From contig UQPZ01000015.1 of assembly GCA_900543145.1 (NCBI GenBank), positions 1-43,600 of the forward strand: a stretch of 43,600 nucleotides of DNA, written 5' to 3'. Below the pieces are notes generated by a model. That model worked only from the letters and a program-made list of their open reading frames with translations, did no database searches and was not told where the DNA came from. The position numbers and the translations under genes were made by a program. This DNA comes from an uncultured Ruminococcus sp. GTDB taxonomy: Bacteria > Bacillota > Clostridia > Oscillospirales > Ruminococcaceae. Shown here piece after piece: positions 17,408 to 25,142 of this stretch. How positions within the stretch are numbered: the first letter of the stretch is position 1; every line of letters begins with the position of its first letter.

Positions 17408-18001
17408 TTATTTTACGCCGTATACTGCGGCTCTGCCTTTACGGTTTCTCTTGGCCTTGTAAAGCGCTTTATCGGCTTCACGGTAAACATTGCCGAAGAG
17501 ATCGTGAGGAGGCTTTGAAAATGCGATCCCGACGCTTATTGAAACCAAACCGTTTTCATTTCCGTCTATATGCTTAATGTCGTCAATTACGGAGTTGGCC
17601 CAGTCGAGGGCATATTGCTCAGACGGTACAGCGGCAAGGTATACCAGAAATTCATCGCCCCCGAAACGTACTATAGAGTCTTTGTCAGAGCAGCGGCTTT
17701 TGATTATTCCGCTTATCGTTTTAAGGCATTTATCCCCCTCATAATGGCCGTAGGTATCGTTGACGATCTTAAAGTTATCTACGTCTATCATGCATACGGC
17801 GTGATCTGCGTCGGAATATTTCTCCGAACGCAGTAAGCTTTCTATTTTCGGTATTGCGCTTCTGTTCATTGTATGAGTAAGATAGTCGTGCTTTGCAAGC
17901 TCGCTTACTTTTTTAAATTCAACGTTAGCCGTAACATCTTTGGCGAGGACTATTATCTTCTGTGGTACGCTGTTCCGAATAAAAACCGCACTGCTTTCCA
18001 T
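17408..18001 (-). CDS. GGDEF domain, 3' part of a frameshifted EAL-PAS-GGDEF protein
   Basis: A 197-aa open frame whose first ~35 residues (ESSAVFIRNSVPQKIIVLAKDVT) are the end of a PAS domain, followed by a complete diguanylate cyclase domain: HDYLTHTMNR, MIDVDNFKIVNDTYGHYEGD, RFGGDEFLVYL and SISVGIA. The active site RFGGDEF is intact; the product-inhibition site upstream reads SDKD, without the Arg of RxxD. The frame is open upstream of its first ATG to about 18034 (RLKNAPETTWM...), where it would join the end of the upstream EAL gene. It is therefore most likely the C-terminal part of one protein broken by a single-base indel and probably not a separate gene. Confidence 0.75.
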   Translation of the reverse strand: MESSAVFIRNSVPQKIIVLAKDVTANVEFKKVSELAKHDYLTHTMNRSAIPKIESLLRSEKYSDADHAVCMIDVDNFKIVNDTYGHYEGDKCLKTISGIIKSRCSDKDSIVRFGGDEFLVYLAAVPSEQYALDWANSVIDDIKHIDGNENGLVSISVGIAFSKPPHDLFGNVYREADKALYKAKRNRKGRAAVYGVK

Positions 18002-18024
18002 CCATGTGGTCTCAGGCGCATTTT

Positions 18025-20337
18025 TCAGACGGTATCACTCGTTTCAGGATCGTCTATAAACTTTTGCAGGTTATCCGGACTGAACACTGCGGAAACCGAC
18101 GGTATATCACCGGGTTCAATTTCGTCGTTGATCATATGCATATAAGCGGGAGCGTATTCACCGCAGCTTTCAACGTCGAAATAATTCTTTTTGCTTAAAG
18201 TAAGCTGTCTGTAAGTAAACGACGGAATGGTTATCTCAGTTATAACGTCGATAGTCTGTCCTAATATATTTGCTATTGAGGAAAGCAACAGATCGGTATT
18301 TTCAGTATATGAATCGGCTATAAAAGCAAGCATATTATCTCCGCCGTTTCTTTTCAGTGAAAAGATATACAGTACAACGTTTTTGTACGGTTCGCCGTTA
18401 TGTGCAAGAGTAACGGAGATATTTACAATATTCAGCCTGCCTTCCATCACCGCTTTACCTGCGTCCAGAACCGCTGACTTGGATTCTTCGGTTATAAAAT
18501 CAAGGAAATCACAGCTTGTCGTTTCGGGTTTGTTTAAGTCTATACCGGTAAGGCTTGTAAACGCAGGATTGCAGAAGCGCATAGCGATCGTACTGCCGTC
18601 AAGCTCTGCAGCGGCTGCGGCAAATCGGTTTTCGTGAAAAAGATCCTTACGGATAACGCTGAACGAAGGGTCATGCTTCCGAATACCGTTAGTATCTACC
18701 GAAATGCTTCCCTCGTCAATTTTCAAAGCCAGCTCTTCTGCGGGCATAGGCTTGAAGTAATAAAAGCCCTGAACGTAACGGCAGCAGATATTAATCAGGA
18801 AATTGCTCTGCTCCTTTGTTTCCACTCCCTCGACGATCACCGCCAGATCAAGCTTTCCGGTCATCTGTAAAATTGATTCGACAATAATTTTGGATCTGCT
18901 TCCGGACGCTTCGGTATCCCAGTTTTTAAGGAAGTTTATATCCAGCTTTATAATGTCGATGTCATAGCTCCTCAGAGAATTCAGCGAAGAATATCCGCTT
19001 CCGAAATCGTCCATTATTATAGTAAAGCCGCTGCTTTTCAGGTCCTGAAATGTGCTTCTGAAGTTTTTTATTCCGTCAACATAGGTGCTTTCGGTTATTT
19101 CAAGCTGAATAAGTCTTTTGGGAATTCTGTATTTATCGGTTATCTCACAAACTTTTCTGCAAAGATCATCATAGTAGAAGCTTATGCCGGAAAAGTTTAC
19201 CGAAAACGGGGGCGGAGCGATCCCTTTATCCATTATCGAACGCATAAACCGGCAGGTCTCCTCAAAAACGTAAAGATCTATACGGCGTATATAACCGGTA
19301 CGTTCCATAGTCGGAATAAAGTCGGCCGGATAAAGCAGTCCTCTTTTGGGATGTTTCCATCTGATAAGAATCTCTGCTCCTACCGTTTTTCCGCTTATCA
19401 TATCAGTCTGCGGCTGTGCATAAAGAATAAATTCCCTGTTTTCAATTGCTCTTTCGATCTCGCTGGAATATATCTGCTCCTCAAGGATACGGCTGTAGAT
19501 ATTTTTGCCGTAAAAGGCTATGCTGGACGATGAATCCTCTTTAACCGTATTCGCCGCAAGCTTTGCTCTGTCTATTATCTTCATAGCAGGCATAGCGGGA
19601 TTATCGGCAGCGCACATACCTATATTGAAATTTATCTTGTCGGGGAATTTATATTCTTCTGTCCAGCTTTCCAGAAGATGCGGAAGGCTGAATAGAAATT
19701 CGCTTTCCGAAGAATTTATAAAAATAAGTATATCGGCGTTGTAGCGGCCGGTAACCGCCTGCTTTGAGCCGATCAGATTAATGATCCGCTGTTCAAGGTA
19801 ACAGAGAAGGTCGTCTACCTTTTCATAGCCGTATATTTCATTAAGTACCTTTATTCGTTCTATATCAATACATAGTATTTCAAAGGTTTCGTTTTTGCAT
19901 GAGCTTATCCAGTATTCCATGCGGGAAATAAACTTTTCCATTTTGTACATTTTATAGGAATAGTTTAGTCTTGCCTGATAAGTGCTGCTGTATCTTTTGA
20001 GAGCGTGGCGTATTCTGAGAAGAAATAACTTGTCTGGAATAGGTTCGGCTATCGGTTCTGAAATTCCATAGAACAACAGTTTCCCGATAGGATCGTCATG
20101 ATCGTACACATCGCTTTCGCTTACTATTGCAATTATCGGAAGCTCCAGTTCGGTTTTTATCCGGTTGTCAAGTCTGTACTGGATCGCTCGGAATGAGTAA
20201 AGTATAAACCTGGCGCTGCTGAGGTCTTTTGTAAGCGCTGAATCGGCAGGCATACGGATAATACCGAATTCCTCCTTGAGTAATTCAGCATATCTGTCTA
20301 TTTCGTTTCCGAGGGATATAATTATTACGTTCTGCAT
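18025..20337 (-). CDS. EAL-domain c-di-GMP phosphodiesterase with degenerate GGDEF and truncated PAS
   Basis: 770 aa. Residues 1-140 resemble a degenerate receiver or sensor region. Residues 150-290 are a GGDEF domain whose signature is lost (GRYNADIL), so probably inactive. Residues 310-555 are an EAL domain with the catalytic positions kept: AEILIRW, VNFSG, LEITEST, DDFGSGYSS, KLDINF, VEGVETKEQ and QGFYYFKPMP. A PAS-like pair follows, and the second PAS stops early at TGA (18025-18027). The remainder of that PAS and a GGDEF domain continue in another frame (17408-18034). The intact protein, about 970 aa, would both make and hydrolyse c-di-GMP. AAAGGA supports the start. Confidence 0.85.
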   Translation of the reverse strand: MQNVIIISLGNEIDRYAELLKEEFGIIRMPADSALTKDLSSARFILYSFRAIQYRLDNRIKTELELPIIAIVSESDVYDHDDPIGKLLFYGISEPIAEPIPDKLFLLRIRHALKRYSSTYQARLNYSYKMYKMEKFISRMEYWISSCKNETFEILCIDIERIKVLNEIYGYEKVDDLLCYLEQRIINLIGSKQAVTGRYNADILIFINSSESEFLFSLPHLLESWTEEYKFPDKINFNIGMCAADNPAMPAMKIIDRAKLAANTVKEDSSSSIAFYGKNIYSRILEEQIYSSEIERAIENREFILYAQPQTDMISGKTVGAEILIRWKHPKRGLLYPADFIPTMERTGYIRRIDLYVFEETCRFMRSIMDKGIAPPPFSVNFSGISFYYDDLCRKVCEITDKYRIPKRLIQLEITESTYVDGIKNFRSTFQDLKSSGFTIIMDDFGSGYSSLNSLRSYDIDIIKLDINFLKNWDTEASGSRSKIIVESILQMTGKLDLAVIVEGVETKEQSNFLINICCRYVQGFYYFKPMPAEELALKIDEGSISVDTNGIRKHDPSFSVIRKDLFHENRFAAAAAELDGSTIAMRFCNPAFTSLTGIDLNKPETTSCDFLDFITEESKSAVLDAGKAVMEGRLNIVNISVTLAHNGEPYKNVVLYIFSLKRNGGDNMLAFIADSYTENTDLLLSSIANILGQTIDVITEITIPSFTYRQLTLSKKNYFDVESCGEYAPAYMHMINDEIEPGDIPSVSAVFSPDNLQKFIDDPETSDTV

Positions 20338-20372
20338 ATACGCTTCACGTCCTTTAAAAGCTGTTACCTTAC

Positions 20373-20401
20373 ATTATATCACATTTATTCTTATGCTTCA
20401 A
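20373..20401 (-). promoter_or_regulatory. Promoter for the EAL-PAS-GGDEF gene
   Basis: Minus strand: TTGAAG (20396-20401), 17 bases, TATAAT (20373-20378) preceded by TG (extended -10). Confidence 0.75.
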
Positions 20402-20430
20402 CTGTTTTTACCGTTTTTTTGTATCAAAGG

Positions 20431-20465
20431 GATAAAAAAAGCGTCTGAATCAAATCAGACGCTTT
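20431..20465 (-). terminator. Terminator after the GH5 cellulase gene
   Basis: AAAGCGTCTGA (20438-20448) pairs perfectly with TCAGACGCTTT (20455-20465), loop of six. On the minus strand it ends in a run of seven T. Confidence 0.9.
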
Positions 20466-20479
20466 AAGAGCTTATTAAA

Positions 20480-21952
20480 TTATTTCTTTTTGGATTTAGC
20501 GACAGTCAGACCTGCGCCTGCAATAAGTATCAGTGCGGCGGCCATTGCAGCTGCGTTTGAATTTCCTGTAGCAGGAGTTTTATCGGCATTGCCCGATGGC
20601 TTGCTGCTGGAAGAAGCCTTGCTGCTCGTAGCTGCGCTTGCTGTCTCAGAGCTTGAAGCAGCCGAAGATGTGTCTGCGGAATCAACCGAGGAGATCTCGC
20701 TTGAAGTTTCTGAAGAGGAATCAGTTTCAGACTCACTGCTGTTATCGTCAGACGGAGGGTTGAACTTTGTCTGAGCAGCTTCTGCTATAGCAGCGGCAAG
20801 CTCAGGCTGAGTTACTTCGCAGTTCGCTCTGTTGATAAGACCGAAGCCGTTTTTACCGTTCCAGCCGTTGTCCCAGTATACGGGTATGCAGCCCAGCTCT
20901 CTGGCTGTCGATACTACGAATGAGAGCCAGCGTTCTCTGGATTCAGCGTTAAGCGGGTCAGCCTCTGATTTGTCGATACAGCCGAGTTCTCCGATAACAA
21001 CAGGATAGCCCTTGCTTACAAAAGCGTCATAAAGCTTTGTGAAATCGGAAACAACAGTGCTTTCTACTCCGCCGCGGTGTGTAAAATCAGCGTCCTTGCC
21101 CCACTGTGTTTTTACAAGGTTGCCTTCGTTAAGACAGAAATCATACGGATCGTAATAGTGAACCGAAACCATTATCCTGTTTCCGTCAGCTGTACAGCCT
21201 TCGTCAGACGGGATCTTAAAGCCGTAATCGCCTGCTGTATAGTTGATATTTGTATTCCAGCCGGGAATAAGAAGCCATCTCTTGGCGTTGTTGGAGCCGG
21301 TAGCACGAACTGCGTCTACAAATGTCTTGTTATAGGCGTTGATCTTTTCATACTGCTCAGCTGAAGGGTCGTTGTCGTATCCGCCGTCAAATACTTCGTT
21401 CATTGACTCGAATATAAGATGCTCGTCATAGTCCTTGAACTTGTCTGCGATCTGAGTCCATACCTTGCTGAACTTATCGTTGATACCCTCCTGGTCAGCC
21501 TCGTCTACAAGCAGCCAGCCGCCGTCAACGGTATAGTAGCCGTCGCCGTGGATATTGATAATAGCGTACATATCGTTTTCAACAACGTAGTCAACTACCT
21601 CCTGAACTCTGCCGAGCCAGGCTTCGTCGATAGTATAATCTGGGCCTTCTCCGATCTTGGAAAGATAGGATACGGGTATTCTTACTGAATTAAAGCCCTG
21701 AGCCTTTACTGTATCAATAAGCTCCTTTGTGATCTTTGTACTCTGCCATGCAGTTTCGCTTGGTGTTCCGTTGCTTGAAGCTTCAAGCTGGTTTCCTACG
21801 TTCCAGCCTGCGCCCATAGCGTCGGTGATCTCTGCGGCGGACAGATCTGTAAAGCTTCCGTCCGGCTCAGCTGAAGCTGAAAGCGACAGGCCAGAAACCG
21901 CAGTAGCGGCGGCAAGAGCAGACGTCAGAATTCTTTTAACAAAATTGTTCAT
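20480..21952 (-). CDS. Secreted GH5 endoglucanase (cellulase) with wall-sorting-like C terminus
   Basis: A 490-aa exported enzyme. Residues 1-28 are a signal peptide (MNNFVKRILTSALAAATA..., cleavage near SASA). Residues 35-385 are a GH5 catalytic barrel: GAGWNVGNQLEA, FNSVRIPVSY, IINIHGD, ESMNEVFDGG with the acid/base Glu, VSVHYYDPYDF, VIGELGC with the nucleophile Glu, and PVYWDNGWNG. It hydrolyses internal beta-1,4-glucan bonds. A Ser/Thr-rich linker of about 60 residues leads to TPATG, a hydrophobic stretch and KSKKK, which resembles a sortase sorting signal. ATG at 21952 is chosen for its AGGAG; a longer frame begins upstream of the promoter and lacks support. Confidence 0.93.
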   Translation of the reverse strand: MNNFVKRILTSALAAATAVSGLSLSASAEPDGSFTDLSAAEITDAMGAGWNVGNQLEASSNGTPSETAWQSTKITKELIDTVKAQGFNSVRIPVSYLSKIGEGPDYTIDEAWLGRVQEVVDYVVENDMYAIINIHGDGYYTVDGGWLLVDEADQEGINDKFSKVWTQIADKFKDYDEHLIFESMNEVFDGGYDNDPSAEQYEKINAYNKTFVDAVRATGSNNAKRWLLIPGWNTNINYTAGDYGFKIPSDEGCTADGNRIMVSVHYYDPYDFCLNEGNLVKTQWGKDADFTHRGGVESTVVSDFTKLYDAFVSKGYPVVIGELGCIDKSEADPLNAESRERWLSFVVSTARELGCIPVYWDNGWNGKNGFGLINRANCEVTQPELAAAIAEAAQTKFNPPSDDNSSESETDSSSETSSEISSVDSADTSSAASSSETASAATSSKASSSSKPSGNADKTPATGNSNAAAMAAALILIAGAGLTVAKSKKK

Positions 21953-21984
21953 TTGCCTAATCTCCTTATATTTTAGTTTATTAT

Positions 21985-22036
21985 CCTTATATATTAAGGT
22001 TAAAATAATTATACAACATTTTTTTAAAAATTGCAA
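21985..22036 (-). promoter_or_regulatory. Cellulase promoter with an inverted repeat at the start site
   Basis: Minus strand: TTGCAA (22031-22036), 17 bases, TATAAT (22008-22013). The inverted repeat CCTTA-TATAT-TAAGG (21985-21999) begins at the predicted transcription start and could be an operator or an mRNA 5' hairpin. Confidence 0.75.
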
Positions 22037-22149
22037 TATATTTTTTTGTAACCGATTTATTTTAGTTGATTTACACAAATTATGTTTTTAATTTTATGCA
22101 GAGCGTATAATAGAACTTTACAACGCAATTTAATATATTTATATTAATT

Positions 22150-22177
22150 AAAAAAGCGGCGCATATTTCAGCGCCGC
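22150..22177 (-). terminator. Terminator after pgm
   Basis: GCGGCGC (22156-22162) pairs with GCGCCGC (22171-22177). On the minus strand it is followed by TTTTTT. Confidence 0.85.
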
Positions 22178-22189
22178 CGGTCAGCTTAT

Positions 22190-23908
22190 TCAGAAGCCGA
22201 GTATTTTTTTGAAGTCCTCCGAAATAGTTTCCTCTAGCTTTTCGGCACAGCTGCGGTTTTCTCCGATAGTCGTATAATAAGCTTTTATCTTAGGCTCTGT
22301 ACCCGAAGGTCTGATTATTACGCTTGCACCCTGCTCCAGCTTGAATGCAAGAACGTCGGACTTAGGCAGGGTAAGAACGGTTTTTGCACCCGTTTCAAGA
22401 TTTGTTTCCTCAGAAGCGAGATAATCTGCAAAATCAACGACCTTCAATCCGCCGATAGACTTAGGCGTATCTGTTCTCAGTCCGGTCATTATTTCCTTCA
22501 TTCTTTCCATTCCGCTTGCGCCCTCGCAGGTAAATGACTTTTGGGTATGAACGTAGTTTCCGTATTTTTTGTACATTTCCTCTCTTGCCTGAAGCAGGGA
22601 AACGCCTTTTGTTCTGTAGAAGGCCGCCATTTCGCAGATAAGCATAGAAGCTACTACTGCGTCTTTGTCCCTTACATATGAACCGGCAAGATAGCCGTAG
22701 CTTTCCTCAAAGCCGAAAATATATCTGTATTCCTCGCCCTTGTCCTCAAGAAAGCCGATCTGTTCGCCGATAAACTTGAAGCCGGTAAGTACCTCTCTCA
22801 GTTCTACACCGTATTTTGCGGCGATCTTTCTGCATATATCGGTAGTTACGATAGTTTTTACCGCAACAGGCCTTTCGGGCATTGTTCCCAGCTTTGTTCT
22901 TTCCTCGCAGATATATTCAAGCAGCATTGCGCCGACCTCGTTTCCGCTGAACAGAACGTAATTTCCGTCAGGATCTGGTACGGCTATTCCTACTCTGTCA
23001 CAGTCAGGGTCAGTAGCAAGCAGAAGATCAGGCTTAACAGTTCTGCATAGCTCAAGTCCTTTTGCAAGAGCTTCCTTTATTTCAGGATTGGGGAAAGGAC
23101 AGGTCGGGAAGTTTCCGTCCGGATTCTCCTGTTCCGGAACTACGGTAACTTCCTTGATCCCTATACTTTTGAGTATAGCTCTTACCGGCTTGTTTCCGGT
23201 TCCGTTAAGAGGAGTATAAACGACTTTTAGCCCGCTGTCAGCTACCAGGTCGGTATGGATACCCTGTTCGCGTACCTTTTCAAGATAAGCGTCGAAAACG
23301 TCCTGACCTATAAGGCTGATCATTCCAGAAGCCAGACCCTCGTCAAAGCTCATTACCTTAGCTCCGCCGAACATCGGTACTTCGTTTATCTTTCCGATAA
23401 CGGTATTTGCTACGTCCAGAGTTATCTGACAGCCGTCCTCTCCGTAGACCTTGTAGCCGTTGTATTTTGCGGGGTTATGTGAAGCGGTAACAACGATTCC
23501 CGCCTGACATTCAAGGTATCTTACCGCCCATGAAAGCATAGGCGTAGGCATAAGCTCAGGATAAATATATACCTTTATCCCGTTTGCGGCAAGAACAGCA
23601 GCCGCCTCCTTGGCAAACTTGTCCGACTTGATACGGCTATCGTAAGCGATAGCTACGCTTCCGTTTTCAAATGCGCCGTTTACATAATCCGCAAGTCCCT
23701 GAGTAGCACGTCTTATCGTATAGATATTAAGCCTGTACGAGCCTGCTCCGATAACTCCTCTGAGGCCTCCCGTTCCGAATTCAAGGTCACGGTAAAAACG
23801 ATCCTTTATGGCTTCTTCGTCATTTGCTATAGAATTAAGCTCTGTTTGCAGATCGGGGTCGTCAACGGCCTTTTCGCACCAAAGCCTGTAAAGCTCCATT
23901 TCTGTCAT
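22190..23908 (-). CDS. pgm: Phosphoglucomutase/phosphomannomutase
   Basis: A 572-aa enzyme of the alpha-D-phosphohexomutase family, interconverting glucose-1-phosphate and glucose-6-phosphate. Signature residues are FGTGGLRG near the start, the phosphoserine loop TASHNPAKYNGY (Ser143), the metal loop DPDCDRVG, the sugar-binding FGFEESYGYL and the phosphate-binding RPSGTEPKIKAYY. The length fits the PgcA-like group of Firmicutes. It connects glycogen phosphorolysis (glgP nearby) to glycolysis. GAGGTG precedes ATG, and an extended -10 promoter lies just upstream. Confidence 0.95.
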   Translation of the reverse strand: MTEMELYRLWCEKAVDDPDLQTELNSIANDEEAIKDRFYRDLEFGTGGLRGVIGAGSYRLNIYTIRRATQGLADYVNGAFENGSVAIAYDSRIKSDKFAKEAAAVLAANGIKVYIYPELMPTPMLSWAVRYLECQAGIVVTASHNPAKYNGYKVYGEDGCQITLDVANTVIGKINEVPMFGGAKVMSFDEGLASGMISLIGQDVFDAYLEKVREQGIHTDLVADSGLKVVYTPLNGTGNKPVRAILKSIGIKEVTVVPEQENPDGNFPTCPFPNPEIKEALAKGLELCRTVKPDLLLATDPDCDRVGIAVPDPDGNYVLFSGNEVGAMLLEYICEERTKLGTMPERPVAVKTIVTTDICRKIAAKYGVELREVLTGFKFIGEQIGFLEDKGEEYRYIFGFEESYGYLAGSYVRDKDAVVASMLICEMAAFYRTKGVSLLQAREEMYKKYGNYVHTQKSFTCEGASGMERMKEIMTGLRTDTPKSIGGLKVVDFADYLASEETNLETGAKTVLTLPKSDVLAFKLEQGASVIIRPSGTEPKIKAYYTTIGENRSCAEKLEETISEDFKKILGF

Positions 23909-23962
23909 AAAATCACCTCATAATAAATTAAATTTCTGAATTAAAATAAAATAACCATAAAT

Positions 23963-23990
23963 ATTATATCACATTTCCGCCGTTAAGCAA
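23963..23990 (-). promoter_or_regulatory. Promoter for pgm
   Basis: Minus strand: TTGCTT (23985-23990), 16 bases, TATAAT (23963-23968), with TG before the -10. The sequence around the -10 (AATGTGATATAAT) is identical to that of the EAL gene promoter. Confidence 0.7.
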
Positions 23991-24094
23991 GGGGAATAAT
24001 AAAAAATTTACGTTTTATTATTTTGTGATACGTTTCAGCTTATAGGTAAGAGGCAAATATTACGGCTTTTGCAGAAAATAACGGCTTGCAAACC

Positions 24095-24123
24095 TTGTAA
24101 TTTATAACTCGCCGTGGTATAAT
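24095..24123 (+). promoter_or_regulatory. Promoter for the alpha/beta hydrolase gene
   Basis: TTGTAA (24095-24100), 17 bases, TATAAT (24118-24123). Confidence 0.75.
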
Positions 24124-24168
24124 AATGAAAAACGACAAAATATATCAGTTGTAGGAGGAAATGAATTT

Positions 24169-25104
24169 ATGGAGTGTACAAATATAAGATCGTCATATAA
24201 GAGCAGGGACGGTATTCACAATATCAGCTATCATGTATGGTTTCCGCAGGGAGCTGTCAGGGGAGTGGTGCAGATCTCGCACGGAATGTGCGAATATATA
24301 ATGCGCTACCGTGACTTTGCAGAGTATCTTGCCGCACATGGCTTTGTTGTCTGCGGAAATGATCATTTAGGTCACGGAGAAAGCGTAAACTCACGGGACG
24401 AGCTGGGATACTTCTGTGAAAAAAACGGCTGGGAAACAGCTGTCGGCGATCTGCATACCCTTACGAAAATAATGAAAAAGAATTATCCATCAGTTCCTTA
24501 TTTTATGTTCGGACACAGTATGGGCAGCTTTATGGCAAGGGCGTACTGTATCAGATACGGCTTTGAACTTGACGCGGCAGTCTTTTGCGGAACAAGCGGC
24601 GGAATTGACGGAATACCGGGAATGCTTGCGTTTATCGGCGCTCTGGAGCGGGTACGGGGAGATAAATACAGAAGTGCGCTGGTGGATAATATTGCGTTCG
24701 GCGCCTACAACAGAAAAATAGAGGGGAACAGAACGCCGTATGACTGGATCTCAAGGGATACTGAGATAGTTGACAAATACAGTGCGGACGGGCTTTGTAC
24801 TTTTATATTTACGCTTAACGGCTTTGAAAATCTTATGAAGGTGCTTTGGTATGTAAGCAATGATAAATGGTATTCATCGTTCAGAAAGGATCTTCCTGTG
24901 CTTCTGGCGTCAGGGGGCAGCGATCCTGTCGGAAGCTACGGTGAAGGAGTTAAGAAAGTTTACAGTAATATGCTTGAAAACGGCTGCGACGTAAGACTGA
25001 AGCTTTACGGAGGAGCAAGGCACGAGCTTATAAACGAAACAAACCGAAGAGAGGTTTACAGAGATATGCTGGATTTCTTCAGGCAGTTTTCTTCGGACAT
25101 CTGA
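24169..25104 (+). CDS. Alpha/beta hydrolase, lysophospholipase/monoacylglycerol lipase-like
   Basis: A 311-aa soluble serine hydrolase. The oxyanion HG is at 38-39 (QISHGMCEY), the typical DHLGHGES block at 65-72, and the nucleophile elbow GHSMGS has Ser117. The acid is likely Asp in SGGSDPVG and the base His in GGARHELINE. This pattern is that of the Hydrolase_4/lysophospholipase group, which cleaves monoacylglycerols or lysolipids. There is no signal peptide. AGGAGG precedes ATG 24169. It lies 38 bases before comM and probably shares its transcript, although the two functions appear unrelated. Confidence 0.9.
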   Translation: MECTNIRSSYKSRDGIHNISYHVWFPQGAVRGVVQISHGMCEYIMRYRDFAEYLAAHGFVVCGNDHLGHGESVNSRDELGYFCEKNGWETAVGDLHTLTKIMKKNYPSVPYFMFGHSMGSFMARAYCIRYGFELDAAVFCGTSGGIDGIPGMLAFIGALERVRGDKYRSALVDNIAFGAYNRKIEGNRTPYDWISRDTEIVDKYSADGLCTFIFTLNGFENLMKVLWYVSNDKWYSSFRKDLPVLLASGGSDPVGSYGEGVKKVYSNMLENGCDVRLKLYGGARHELINETNRREVYRDMLDFFRQFSSDI

Positions 25105-25142
25105 CCGGCGGCAAAAAATAAAATCAGGGAGTAAGTTATAAT

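Noticed and set aside
18025..18040. Programmed ribosomal frameshifting in the EAL-PAS-GGDEF gene
   Set aside because: The possible shift site (about 18028-18037) has no slippery heptamer, and the AAAAA run lies after the in-frame stop.
21953..22078. Longer cellulase N terminus starting at 22078
   Set aside because: It would place codons upstream of and across the promoter (22008-22036) and ahead of a clear signal peptide with its own AGGAG.
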